Positions 1 through 7,755 of a stretch of 64,000 nt of DNA are shown here, one piece after another. The DNA is from [Pseudopropionibacterium] massiliense (GTDB lineage: Bacteria > Actinomycetota > Actinomycetes > Propionibacteriales > Propionibacteriaceae): assembly GCF_900607225.1 (NCBI RefSeq), contig NZ_LR027842.1, forward strand, positions 92,539 through 156,538, in the 5' to 3' direction. The position numbers and the translations under genes are program-made. Every line of letters begins with the position of its first letter. Positions within the stretch are counted from its first letter, which is position 1. The notes beneath the pieces are model-generated. The model was given only the letters and a program-made list of their open reading frames with translations, was not told the origin of the DNA and searched no databases.

Positions 1-143
1 CGTCGGTGTCCTTGACGCCTGATCCGTCGCCGTCTCCTGTGCCGTCGTCGTCTGTTCCGGTTCCGGGGGTGACGGTGACCCCGACGGTTCCGGTTCCGGT
101 TCCGACGCCGGTCAGGCCCGGCCTGCCGAAGACCGGCGCCTGA
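1..143 (+). CDS. C-terminal tail of a surface protein ending in LPKTGA (5' truncated by window edge)
   Basis: Only the last 46 codons are visible. They encode a Pro/Thr/Ser/Val-rich stalk followed by R-P-G-L-P-K-T-G-A and a TGA stop. The ending matches that of the adhesin at 1574-4396, so this is almost certainly a third paralogue of the same family. A normal sortase substrate would continue with a hydrophobic helix and a basic tail; here the stop follows one residue after the LPKTG, and a strong hairpin begins 20 bases later. The N-terminal part, and therefore the binding domain, lies outside the window. Confidence 0.8.
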   Translation, partial: SVSLTPDPSPSPVPSSSVPVPGVTVTPTVPVPVPTPVRPGLPKTGA

Positions 144-162
144 TCACGGCAACATCTCACAT

Positions 163-192
163 GGGCCCCGATCCCGTCAGGGATCGGGGCCC
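163..192 (+). terminator. Hairpin terminator after the truncated surface protein
   Basis: A perfect 13-bp inverted repeat (GGGCCCCGATCCC / GGGATCGGGGCCC) with a 4-base loop starts 20 bases after the stop at 143. There is no T-run, as is common in high-GC actinobacteria. The paralogue at 1574-4396 has an equivalent hairpin at 4409-4448. Confidence 0.7.
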
Positions 193-243
193 TCATGTCA
201 CCGACCTGACTTCCTGATACCGGTCGCGGGAGCCCGTGCCGAT

Positions 244-1149
244 TCAGCTGGTCCGCGATGCCCTCGCCCAGAAGGGCAGAATCCGCTCCAGGCGGCCGTG
301 GACACGCAGAGTGGCCAGGTCGTCGGCCCGGGTGGCCCCGTCTCCCGCGATGATCACGTCCTTTCCCTGTTTCACGGCCCGGCGCGCGAACCGCAGGCCG
401 CTCATCACCGTCAGCGTGGAACCCAGCACGAGAAGAACATCGGCGGCGTCGAACAGGGCGTTGGCGGCCTCCACCGTCTCGCGCCGGGCGTTCTCGCCGA
501 AGTAGACGACATCCGGTTTGAGCATGCCGCCGCAGACGGGACACGCGGGATACACGAACCCGGTCATGTCGTCGATCTCCGCATCACCATCGGGTGCGGT
601 GCGGGCCCTCTCCGCCAGAGCGTCGAGGCCGGCGGCGAGGCCTGGATTGAGAGCCAGCAGCCGGGACTGCAGGTCCGCGCGTCCGGAGAACCTCCCGCAA
701 CCGAGACAGACCACGCGTGCCAGAGTGCCGTGGAGATCGACGACCGGAGCGGATCCCGCCGCCTGGTGAAGGCCGTCGACGTTCTGCGTGATGATCCCGG
801 TCAGCGGGGTGCGGCGGCCGATCTCGGCGAGGGCCAGGTGGGCGAGACCGGGACGGGCCGTCTCGAACCAACTCCAGCCCACCGTCGAACGGGCCCAGTA
901 GCGGCGACGGCTGAGGTCGCTGCCGGTGAACTCCTCGAAGGTCATGGGCGAGCGCGGCACGGCGTCGCGACCGCGATAGTCGGGCAGGCCCGAGCCGGTG
1001 GAAATGCCCGCACCGGTGAGCACGACGGTGGGGCGGCCCCGGAACAGGTCGAGGGCGGCGGTCAGGTCGGCGTCGGACGAGACACGCCCGAACCCACCCC
1101 AATGTGCCCGGTGACGGGCATCGTCGCTTGTGGAGTCCCAGCCCGTCAC
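244..1149 (-). CDS. Sir2-family NAD-dependent protein deacylase (sirtuin)
   Basis: Sirtuins remove acyl groups from lysines using NAD+, in the cytosol. From the GTG at 1149 the protein is about 301 aa. It has the Rossmann GAGIS segment near residue 46 continuing to PDYRG, the T-Q-N-V-D-G-L-H motif near 121-128, the catalytic His of L-H-G-T near 140, and two zinc knuckles, C-L-G-C (148-151) and C-P-V-C (203-206). It ends in the usual GST/GDG nucleotide-binding segments. A longer reading from GTG 1242 is possible; neither start has a convincing ribosome-binding site, and the extra residues do not look like sirtuin sequence. A terminal-repeat element (1274-1466) sits just upstream and may have displaced the original promoter. 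Family call is secure, start is not. Confidence 0.88.
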   Translation of the reverse strand: MTGWDSTSDDARHRAHWGGFGRVSSDADLTAALDLFRGRPTVVLTGAGISTGSGLPDYRGRDAVPRSPMTFEEFTGSDLSRRRYWARSTVGWSWFETARPGLAHLALAEIGRRTPLTGIITQNVDGLHQAAGSAPVVDLHGTLARVVCLGCGRFSGRADLQSRLLALNPGLAAGLDALAERARTAPDGDAEIDDMTGFVYPACPVCGGMLKPDVVYFGENARRETVEAANALFDAADVLLVLGSTLTVMSGLRFARRAVKQGKDVIIAGDGATRADDLATLRVHGRLERILPFWARASRTS

Positions 1150-1273
1150 CGAATCCGACCGGTACCCCCAGCGTGGAGGCTCCCTGCCCCACCAACCACA
1201 ACAAACACGGCTGCTGACCGGGCGGGGCTTCTCAACGACCACCCGACACGACCTGCTGTTTGAATTCTTCAGT

Positions 1274-1466
1274 GAGGCTTAATTCATGGCCTCTCCGAAG
1301 CTGGTTGAGCCGGACCGCGACGAAGGAGCAGTCCACCTCGAAACCACCTCGCGGGTGTCTGAGGAATCCGGGGGTCGAGTGTGTTTCTCGGCCGCCGGGT
1401 GGTTTCGACACAGCCGTTCGCTGGCGCTCACGAGCTGGCTCAACCAGCATCCTGTGAACAAGCCTC
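1274..1466. repeat. 193-bp MITE-like element with IS-type terminal inverted repeats
   Basis: Begins GAGGCTTAATTCAT and ends TGTGAACAAGCCTC. Inside are two oppositely oriented arms of about 50 bp, AGCTGGTTGAGCC...CGAAACCAC on the left and GTGGTTTCGACAC...GGCTCAACCAGC on the right, so the whole element can fold into one long stem. It has no coding capacity. Near-identical relatives lie at 8483-8673, 30807-30998 and 33622-33813; shorter ones at 4967, 31889, 35788 and 47574. The ends resemble those of the IS at 33843-34632. With 1467-1546 it fills the gap between the divergent sirtuin and adhesin genes. Confidence 0.85.
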
Positions 1467-1546
1467 GATGGACGGCATCTGCGTCGCTTGACATCAACCT
1501 TCCGCAATTCCTGAAAAGCAGGTCGTTCGGGAACTGATCGATGACA

Positions 1547-1573
1547 TACAATGCCGTGACGAGGAGGAAGAAA
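1547..1573 (+). promoter_or_regulatory. -10 box and ribosome-binding site that set the adhesin start at TTG 1574
   Basis: TACAAT at 1547-1552 matches a -10 hexamer, and GAGGAGGAAG at 1561-1570 is a strong ribosome-binding site just before TTG 1574. The in-frame ATG at 1541 lies upstream of the -10 box, so it could not be on a transcript from this promoter. The paralogue at 8881 has the same order (TAGAAT, then AAGGAGGGG, then start). Confidence 0.6.
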
Positions 1574-4396
1574 TTGAGGACAATCAGGACCCGCGGGAAG
1601 CGGAGATCGTTGGCGGTCTTCCTGGCATTTCTGATCGGCTTGGCCGGGATCGTGACAACGAGCTCCGAGGCAAGGGCCGACGAGGTTTCCGCCATCGACA
1701 CGGCGAGCATCACACTCACGAAAATGGACGCCGAAGAGGCCGCGATCTACATGTGGAGCAACGTGAGGGTGGATGCGAACTGGAGCATCCCGGACGGCAC
1801 CGGGAGGTCCGGTGACACCTTCAAGATCGTGCTGCCGAAGGAACTCGGGGGAGTCGAGGGCGCCTTCGACCTCCAGGGCCGGGCGGGCGATCCGCTGACC
1901 TATGGCACCTGCCAGATCACCAGGCCCGAGGTGGTCTGCACCTTCAACGCCAACGTGGAGGGCAAGAACAACGTCGGCGGCTCGCTCTGGCTGAAAACCC
2001 AGGTCGTCGCCCTGACGACGGCCTCCAAGCTCAACTTCGAGGTGAACAACGGGACGAAGGTGGATGTGCCGCTCCCCGACGGGCAGCAGGGCATCGACTA
2101 CAAGCCCTACGTCCCGACCGAGATCGACAAGTCCGGGTGGTTCCCCGGCACCGACCAGACCGCCGTCCACTGGCGCATCGTGGTACCCGGGGTCCAGATC
2201 GCCGACCGCTCCAGAGTGACCATCATCGACGACTACCGGCAGGCGGGATCGAACCTCATCGTGTCCGAGGGACATCCGAAGATCTTCTGGATCCCCAGCA
2301 CCCCGAAGTGCTGGAACGAACTCGGAACCGCGGAGTGCCGCAACGACCTGAGCGACTCCAGCGTGCCGTCGAGCACCGTCACGGTCGACGACGACAAGGA
2401 CCAGGTGAGTGTCATCCTCGACAACAACGGCCAGAACTTCCAGGCCGACCGGATCTACGTGTTCGACCTGGAGATCAAGACCGACGGCGAAATCCCCGTC
2501 GGATCCCAGTACGTCAACCGGGGCTTCGTGGACGGCGTGCTGCGCACCGCCCGCGCCGAGAAAACCTCCTCGGGTGGCGGCACAGGAGCCGGCGACGCCG
2601 TCGGGCACATCAGCGTGAAGAAAACCGTTGCGAACGGCAACGTCCCCGGTGACACCATGTTCCCGGTGACCTGGACCTACCAGTACAAGGGCGCCACCCA
2701 CACCGGAGAACTGTCCGTCAAGGGCGACGGCACCGTGGAAACTCTGAACAACATCCCCAACGGTGTGGTCGTCACGTTCACGGAGAGGATCCCGGCGGTT
2801 TCCGGGGTCGATTTCGGCGATCCCGTGTTCTCCGGTACCGGGGTGGCCGACGGGGTTCCGGACGCCAACAGCGCCCAGGTCACCGTCGAGGGCTTGAAAA
2901 CCGCCGAGGTGACCCTCATCAATCCGGTCAATCCGAAGCTGGCCACGGTCAGCGTGACTCCGGGGGTGTGTGCCCCGGGTGCGGCGGAGCCGTCGGACCC
3001 CACGGTTGAGATCGCTCCCACCGACGGGATCACGTATTCGGCGCCGGAGTTCACCAAAGCCGGGGATCAGGTGACGGTCAAGGTGACCGCCACCCCGGCG
3101 GCGGGCCGGGAAATCGATGACCAGAACCTTCCGAGCGGATGGGTCGCCAACGGGGACGGCACCTTCACCTTCACCACGACGGTCACCCAACCGACCTGCA
3201 TCCGCGACGTGGTGCCGGCCGTCCCGAACGTGACTCCGGGCGCGTGCCCGGTGGATTCGACCACCCCCACCCGGCCGGGCGTCACGGGGATCGACGACAC
3301 CGGACAGATCGACTACGGGGAACCCGTCTTCGTCGTGAACGGCGACCGGGTGACGGTGACCGTGACCGCCACCGCGAAGACCGGGCACCGGATCGATGTG
3401 GCGAACCTGCCCGAGGGGTGGGGTGTGGTCGGTGGTGTGGTGACCTACACCTCGACGCTCACCCAGCCGAGGTGTGCGGTGCCGGTGGTCCCGAGGATTG
3501 ATGCGGGTACGTGTCCGGCGGATTCGCTGACCCCGACGCCTCCGAGCGCGTCGATCGATGAGGTGGAGGGCCTGGAGTTCTCCGAACCGAGGATCGAGGT
3601 GAGGGACGGCAAGGTGACCGTTTCTGCTGCTGCGACGGCGAAGACGGGGTATCAGATCGGCGGTCCGTTGCCGGAGGGGTGGACGCGGGTGGACGAAACC
3701 TCCGCCACCTTCACCACCACCAAGGACCAACCGGTGTGTCAGCCCACGAAGGTGATTCCGGTGGCACCGACGGTCTCGGCGAGCGTCTGCAAGGCAGATT
3801 CCACCACGCCCAGCGAACCCGAGATCACGCTGCCGACCACCGAGGGCATCACCTACGCGGTGACCAGCCGTGAGGTCGTGGGCGGAAAGTTCAGGTACAC
3901 CGTCACCGCGAGCCCGGCTAACGAGGTGTTCGCGATCGACACCGACAATCTCGGTGCGGGCTGGGGAGCCCCCGTGAACGGGGCCTCAACCTACACCGGT
4001 GAGGTCGACGTTCCCACATGCGTGGTTCCGGTGGTTCCGAGGATTGATGTGGGGTCCTGTCCTGCCGGGGCGACCACTCCGACTGCTCCGAGTGCGGTCT
4101 TTGATGAGGTGGAGGGTCTGGAGTTCTCCGAGCCGAGTATCGAGGTGAGGGACGGCAAGGTGAGGGTCACGGCCACCGCTACGGCGAAGGCCGGATACCA
4201 GATCGGTGGTCCGCTGCCCGAGGGGTGGACGCGGGTGAACGAGACCTCCGCCACCTTCACGACGGTGAAGGACCAGCCGGCCTGCGGCGTCTCGCCGACA
4301 CCGACGGCCCCTCCGTCGGTGACCCCGACCCCGGTCCCGACGGCAACCGTCACGCCGACCCCGATCAGGCCCGGTCTGCCGAAGACCGGCGCCTGA
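1574..4396 (+). CDS. Secreted repeat adhesin ending in LPKTGA without a membrane anchor
   Basis: About 940 aa from TTG 1574. Residues 1-36 form a signal peptide: basic start, hydrophobic core, then S-E-A-R-A before D-E-V. Residues about 40-340 form an Ig-like adhesin head with W-S-I-P-D-G and G-D-T-F-K-I-V-L-P-K-E-L, as in actinobacterial collagen-binding/fimbrial heads. A DUF5979-like domain follows (starts V-G-H-I-S-V-K-K, ends V-T-L-I-N-P-V), then five repeats of about 88 aa. Each repeat has one Cys near its start (such as G-V-C-A-P-G) and one at its end (such as P-T-C), suggesting an internal disulfide. A Pro/Thr stalk leads to G-L-P-K-T-G-A and stop. A hydrophobic helix and basic tail are absent and no downstream frame supplies them. 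Aligning the N-terminus with the paralogue at 8881 supports TTG 1574 over ATG 1541. Function is inferred as surface attachment; the ligand is unknown. Confidence 0.85.
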   Translation: MRTIRTRGKRRSLAVFLAFLIGLAGIVTTSSEARADEVSAIDTASITLTKMDAEEAAIYMWSNVRVDANWSIPDGTGRSGDTFKIVLPKELGGVEGAFDLQGRAGDPLTYGTCQITRPEVVCTFNANVEGKNNVGGSLWLKTQVVALTTASKLNFEVNNGTKVDVPLPDGQQGIDYKPYVPTEIDKSGWFPGTDQTAVHWRIVVPGVQIADRSRVTIIDDYRQAGSNLIVSEGHPKIFWIPSTPKCWNELGTAECRNDLSDSSVPSSTVTVDDDKDQVSVILDNNGQNFQADRIYVFDLEIKTDGEIPVGSQYVNRGFVDGVLRTARAEKTSSGGGTGAGDAVGHISVKKTVANGNVPGDTMFPVTWTYQYKGATHTGELSVKGDGTVETLNNIPNGVVVTFTERIPAVSGVDFGDPVFSGTGVADGVPDANSAQVTVEGLKTAEVTLINPVNPKLATVSVTPGVCAPGAAEPSDPTVEIAPTDGITYSAPEFTKAGDQVTVKVTATPAAGREIDDQNLPSGWVANGDGTFTFTTTVTQPTCIRDVVPAVPNVTPGACPVDSTTPTRPGVTGIDDTGQIDYGEPVFVVNGDRVTVTVTATAKTGHRIDVANLPEGWGVVGGVVTYTSTLTQPRCAVPVVPRIDAGTCPADSLTPTPPSASIDEVEGLEFSEPRIEVRDGKVTVSAAATAKTGYQIGGPLPEGWTRVDETSATFTTTKDQPVCQPTKVIPVAPTVSASVCKADSTTPSEPEITLPTTEGITYAVTSREVVGGKFRYTVTASPANEVFAIDTDNLGAGWGAPVNGASTYTGEVDVPTCVVPVVPRIDVGSCPAGATTPTAPSAVFDEVEGLEFSEPSIEVRDGKVRVTATATAKAGYQIGGPLPEGWTRVNETSATFTTVKDQPACGVSPTPTAPPSVTPTPVPTATVTPTPIRPGLPKTGA

Positions 4397-4408
4397 TCCC
4401 GAACACCC

Positions 4409-4448
4409 GAGGGCTGGCCCCGATTCCACGGAATCGAGGCCAGCCCTC
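4409..4448 (+). terminator. Hairpin terminator after the first adhesin
   Basis: GAGGGCTGGCC-type left arm (from 4409) pairs with the GGCCAGCCCTC right arm ending at 4448, with GGAATC/GATTCC extending the stem around a 3-base loop. It lies 13 bases after the stop of the adhesin and ends 25 bases before the next gene. Confidence 0.7.
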
Positions 4449-4473
4449 ATTCGAGGCGCCGTAGACTCGCCCC

Positions 4474-4950
4474 ATGGACGACACCCCAGCGCTCAGGAGA
4501 CTCCGGGAACTCGGGGTGGAGCACACCGAGGTGCGGCACGGGCCCGTCGGTTCGGTCGCGGAGGCGGCGGCGGTGCGTGGCATCGATGTGCGCGACCTCG
4601 TGAAGACCATCGTCGTGCGTCGCGGCGCCGGCGACTACGTCTTCGTCCTGGTGCCCGGGGACCGCGAGTTCTCCTGGTCGAAGTTGCGGACCCTGCTCGG
4701 GGTCTCCCGGCTCTCAATGCCCGATGCCGCCGAGGCAAAACGGGCCACCGGATATGAACGGGGCACCATCACACCCTTCGGTTCCACCCATCCCTGGCCG
4801 GTGTTCGCCGATTCCTCCATCGTCGGCCGGTCCATCTCCATGGGAGGCGGGGCCCACGGGGTGGGAGTGAAACTCCAGGCCGACGACGCGATCGCGGCCC
4901 TCGACGCCACGGTCGCCGACCTGACCGCTCCGTCTTCCCACGCCGGCTGA
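4474..4950 (+). CDS. YbaK/EbsC-type aminoacyl-tRNA editing protein (Cys-tRNA(Pro) deacylase family)
   Basis: A 158-aa free-standing editing domain that hydrolyses misacylated tRNA, by family typically Cys-tRNA(Pro), in the cytosol. The N-terminal S-V-A-E-A-A-A segment, the D-L-V-K-T-I-V-V-R-R strand with the conserved lysine, and the later G-Y-E-R-G-T-I-T-P-F-G loop and S-I-S-M-G-G-G-A-H-G turn are characteristic of YbaK/EbsC. Length is typical. There is no ribosome-binding site; TAGACT at 4462-4467 lies exactly six bases before the ATG, suggesting a leaderless transcript. It stands alone between the adhesin terminator and a small repeat. Confidence 0.88.
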   Translation: MDDTPALRRLRELGVEHTEVRHGPVGSVAEAAAVRGIDVRDLVKTIVVRRGAGDYVFVLVPGDREFSWSKLRTLLGVSRLSMPDAAEAKRATGYERGTITPFGSTHPWPVFADSSIVGRSISMGGGAHGVGVKLQADDAIAALDATVADLTAPSSHAG

Positions 4951-4966
4951 GCCGGCCAGATCCATC

Positions 4967-5045
4967 GAGGCTTAATTCATGGCCCTCCCCAAGTGTGCGC
5001 TGACCAGGAGTTTTCCGACCGGCACACCGTCTGTGAATAAGCCTC
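4967..5045. repeat. 79-bp minimal element with IS-type terminal repeats
   Basis: Starts GAGGCTTAATTCAT and ends CTGTGAATAAGCCTC, the same termini as the longer MITE-like elements, but the interior is only about 50 bp and lacks the GGTTGAGCC arms. ATC stands just outside both ends (ATC|GAGG and CCTC|ATC), a possible 3-bp target duplication. A truncated right end of the same type is seen at 30730-30773. Confidence 0.7.
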
Positions 5046-5078
5046 ATCGTTATGTTACGTGGAAAACTTTTGGTCATA

Positions 5079-5132
5079 TCGTGAAAGGTTTTGTGCCGTA
5101 CACGGCACAAAACCTTTCCGAATGACATAACG
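5079..5132. repeat. Left copy of a hairpin-containing direct repeat flanking the CPBP gene
   Basis: About 54 bp starting CGTGAAAGGTTTTGTGCCG, folding onto CGGCACAAAACCTTTC and ending in TGACATAACG. The same unit, in the same orientation, recurs at 6172-6224 on the other side of the CPBP gene. CGTTATGT at 5048 is the inverse of the ACATAACG at this copy's end, so the left copy may be part of an 85-bp larger palindrome. Confidence 0.75.
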
Positions 5133-5150
5133 ATTCCGTCGGGTGATTCT

Positions 5151-6134
5151 TCAGCCAGCGGCGGGAGTGCTGGGTTGGGAAGTGTTGTCCCGCTTGAGGA
5201 TGATGGCGCCTGCGATGAAGAGGATCACGATGACGGGCCAGCCTCCCCATCCGGTGAATGCGGCGGCGACGGGGTCGTAGGGGTGGTTGACGTCGTTGAG
5301 AGGCGCGAAGATGAGCAGTGCTGGCGCTATGGCGTTGATGGCGGCGTGGGCGGATGCTGCTGCCCAGACGGAGCCGCCCCAGTTCATGAGGAGCTGGATG
5401 GGGATGGTCAGGCCTGCGCAGGTGATGATGAACATGAGGACGCCGAGCTGGGGGTTGTCGGGGTAGTTGTGCCCGAGCAGGATGATGGGGGCGTGCCACA
5501 GACCCCAGATGATGGCGGTCAGGGCGAGGGAGGCGGTGACGCCGAGGCGGTCGCGCAGGCGTGGGTAGAGCCAGGCATGCCAGCCGATCTCCTCACCCAG
5601 GGCTCCCACCATGCCGGCCAGGAACAGCATGGGGATGACTCCTGCCATTCGCGGCCAGAAAGCGTCCCACACCTGGGAAGTGGTGAGTCCGGTCTGCCCT
5701 GATGCTTCCAGGACCTTTTGGAATTCGGAGAGGTTCATCAGGTCGAAGTGGTAGGTGCCCAGCAGGGCCGAGGAACCGAGGGAGGCGAGGATCAGGATGA
5801 AGGCGATGGGGATGGAGAGCAGTGACCAGAGGAGGGTTTTCTTCCAGACCCCTTTCAGGCTGATCTTGAGGGTGGAGAACAGGGGCTTCTTCTCGATGAA
5901 GCGGACCACCGCTGCTGCTGCCACCGCCGGGGTCCACATGAAGGTGGTGGAGAAGATTGTGCCGATGAGTGTTGTGGGTCCGGCGTTGAGCAGGAGCCCC
6001 GGGATGAACATCATCCATCCCAGGCCGAAGGCCAGGGCTGTGTAGATGATGATCGGTTTCCACGACCGGTCGACGGTGTTCTCGGCCGGCGCGGAGACCG
6101 ACCGGGCGGGTCGGGACATGGGGATTTTTGACAT
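5151..6134 (-). CDS. CPBP-family intramembrane metalloprotease (CAAX/bacteriocin-processing type)
   Basis: A 327-aa polytopic membrane protein with about eight hydrophobic segments. The three hallmark motifs are present: E-E-I-G-W at 181-185, G-L-W-H (His 214) and the A-S-A-H helix (His 263), which form the metal-binding active site in the membrane. Members cleave prenylated proteins or peptides, or are linked to bacteriocin self-immunity; the substrate here is unknown. The start has a GGAAAGAGAAA ribosome-binding site. The gene has its own small cassette: 54-bp direct repeats lie 18 bases past its stop (5079-5132) and 37 bases before its start (6172-6224), which could have carried it in as a unit or act as terminator/regulatory hairpins. 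Confidence 0.9.
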   Translation of the reverse strand: MSKIPMSRPARSVSAPAENTVDRSWKPIIIYTALAFGLGWMMFIPGLLLNAGPTTLIGTIFSTTFMWTPAVAAAAVVRFIEKKPLFSTLKISLKGVWKKTLLWSLLSIPIAFILILASLGSSALLGTYHFDLMNLSEFQKVLEASGQTGLTTSQVWDAFWPRMAGVIPMLFLAGMVGALGEEIGWHAWLYPRLRDRLGVTASLALTAIIWGLWHAPIILLGHNYPDNPQLGVLMFIITCAGLTIPIQLLMNWGGSVWAAASAHAAINAIAPALLIFAPLNDVNHPYDPVAAAFTGWGGWPVIVILFIAGAIILKRDNTSQPSTPAAG

Positions 6135-6171
6135 GGATTTCTCTTTCCAGTGAGAAGATTTCTGCTCGCGT

Positions 6172-6224
6172 CGTGAAAGGTTGTGTGTCGAGTGCGACGC
6201 AAAACCTTTCCGAATGACATGACG
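6172..6224. repeat. Right copy of the direct repeat flanking the CPBP gene
   Basis: CGTGAAAGGTTGTGTGTCG, then GCGACGCAAAACCTTTC and TGACATGACG. It differs from the left copy mainly in compensated stem positions, so the fold is kept. It occupies the promoter side of the CPBP gene and the 3' side of the histidine-kinase gene at 6265. Confidence 0.7.
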
Positions 6225-6264
6225 ACAGGAGACCGGGGATGGTCAGGGCAGAAGCCCGAGATGT

Positions 6265-7536
6265 TCAGGACTCGACGGGGAGTGTGATGTGCGCGGACGT
6301 CGGACCGCCAATCGGGCTTTGGATCACCAGGAGGCCGTCGAAGGCCGCCAGGCGTCGTTCGATTCCGCGCAGACCGGTGCCGGTTTCGGGATTGGCCCCG
6401 CCCCGACCATCGTCGGTGACGCTGATCCGCAGCTCGTCGTTCTCGACCCGCAGGTCAATGTCGACCCGGTTGGCGCCGGAGTGTTTCACCACGTTGCCCA
6501 GCAGCTCGGAGACCGCGAAGTAGGCAGCCGACTCCAGTGCCGGACCCACTCGCTCGGGAATCTCGATGTTCACCTCCGCAGATATCGCACAGTCCGCCGC
6601 CAGGGCCCTCACGGCGTCGCCCAGCCCGCGGTCGGCCAGCACCGGAGGATGGATTCCGCGCACCAGGTCACGCAGCTCGCCGAGTGCCGTGGCGGAGGCG
6701 TTCTTGGCCTCGGTCAGCAGCGCCTCGGCGGCCTCCGGGTTGCTGCGCATCATTGCTTGGGCGGTGTTGATGGTCATGCCCATCGCCACCAGACGGGCCT
6801 GGGTGCCGTCGTGGAGGTCGCGTTCGATGCGGCGCAGCTCGGCCGCGGAGGAGTCGCGGGTCTCCCGCCGGGTCTGTGACAGGGCAGCCATCCGGGTGCG
6901 CTTGGTCGGGCCCAGCGCCCACCGAACGAAACGGCTGTGCAGCTTCACCCACCAGGGTGCGAGAAGCAGCCCGGCGAGCAGCACCAGCAGGCCGGGAATG
7001 GGCATGAAGGGCGCGGTGGTCTCGTTCACGGGGACGAACAGGTAGAAACTGCCGTCGGGCCAGTTCTTGGCGAACGGTTCCCAGATGATGGGCATCGCCA
7101 ACCCCAACAGCCCGCCGATGACAGTGGCCATGCTGAAAAGCGCGAGCATGGGGGAAACGCACAGGTCCATGAGCAGCCAGGCGACGTCGCGCCAGGTTCC
7201 GGGGTCCTTCACAAGCCGCACGGCCTCGTCGAACCGGCCCCTGAAACCCGGCTCGGCCGGTGGCAGCGGCAGGTACGGGGACTCGACCCGGATCCCCGAC
7301 CACTGATGGGCCATGCGGCGTTTCCATTCGGCCAGTGATCGCATCGCCTTCACCGCGACGGGCACCAGCAGGATTCCGATGCCGAGTGGGATCAGGGCGG
7401 CGGCCATCCAGATCGCGAAGAACAGTGCGATCGACACCGGCCACAGGGTCAGCAGCAGAAGACACCGGCCGAGGGCTCGCAAGCTCGAACCGATGACCGA
7501 TCTGCGTGAGGCCGGTGCGCTGAGGTGGGTGTTCAT
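6265..7536 (-). CDS. Sensor histidine kinase, NarX/DesK-type (HisKA_3)
   Basis: 423 aa from ATG 7536, chosen for the AAGGAGATGAC ribosome-binding site directly before it; the frame is open far upstream but that stretch is only shadow sequence. Two pairs of hydrophobic segments (about 25-62 and 115-200) form a membrane sensor resembling the actinobacterial 'Sensor' domain. The dimerisation helix has E-R-D-L-H-D-G-T-Q with phospho-accepting His 242, and the C-terminal HATPase contains S-E-L-L-G-N-V-V-K-H (N box) and D-D-G-R-G-G-A (G1 box). It pairs with the divergent regulator at 7756. The signal is unknown; many such pairs in this group sense envelope stress or control neighbouring ABC transporters. 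Confidence 0.92.
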   Translation of the reverse strand: MNTHLSAPASRRSVIGSSLRALGRCLLLLTLWPVSIALFFAIWMAAALIPLGIGILLVPVAVKAMRSLAEWKRRMAHQWSGIRVESPYLPLPPAEPGFRGRFDEAVRLVKDPGTWRDVAWLLMDLCVSPMLALFSMATVIGGLLGLAMPIIWEPFAKNWPDGSFYLFVPVNETTAPFMPIPGLLVLLAGLLLAPWWVKLHSRFVRWALGPTKRTRMAALSQTRRETRDSSAAELRRIERDLHDGTQARLVAMGMTINTAQAMMRSNPEAAEALLTEAKNASATALGELRDLVRGIHPPVLADRGLGDAVRALAADCAISAEVNIEIPERVGPALESAAYFAVSELLGNVVKHSGANRVDIDLRVENDELRISVTDDGRGGANPETGTGLRGIERRLAAFDGLLVIQSPIGGPTSAHITLPVES

Positions 7537-7592
7537 GTCATCTCCTTGACTCTCTGATGCCCACAATCCTGCTGGCGTCCGGCCCGGAAAAC

Positions 7593-7610
7593 AGTGGTGA
7601 AAATACCACT
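7593..7610. promoter_or_regulatory. Possible operator between divergent kinase and regulator genes
   Basis: AGTGGT (7593-7598) and ACCACT (7605-7610) form a perfect 6+6 inverted repeat around an A-rich 6-base centre, in the 219-bp divergent intergenic region. A dimeric LuxR-type regulator such as the one encoded at 7756 could bind it. TAGCCT at about 7716 may be the -10 box for the regulator. Both assignments are inferred from sequence pattern only. Confidence 0.35.
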
Positions 7611-7755
7611 TTTCAGAATGGTCCGAACCGGGCTGCGACGGAGAAGCTGCCCGTGTCGAAACCATCTGATGATTGGGCTGCACACCCGGCCTCGGGAAAC
7701 ACCCTGCCCCGCGTAGCCTCGTGTGGGATGGCAGACTCCTTCCCGGAGGTGATGA

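Noticed and set aside
1274-1466. CRISPR or attachment-site interpretation of the repeats
   Set aside because: Repeats are dispersed and internally palindromic with no regular spacers, and no integrase is nearby; IS-type termini explain them better.
1232-3730. 832-codon minus-strand open frame opposite the first adhesin
   Set aside because: It runs antisense to a protein with signal peptide, domains and repeats. Its His/Arg/Gly/Asp-rich composition is what GC-rich antisense frames give.
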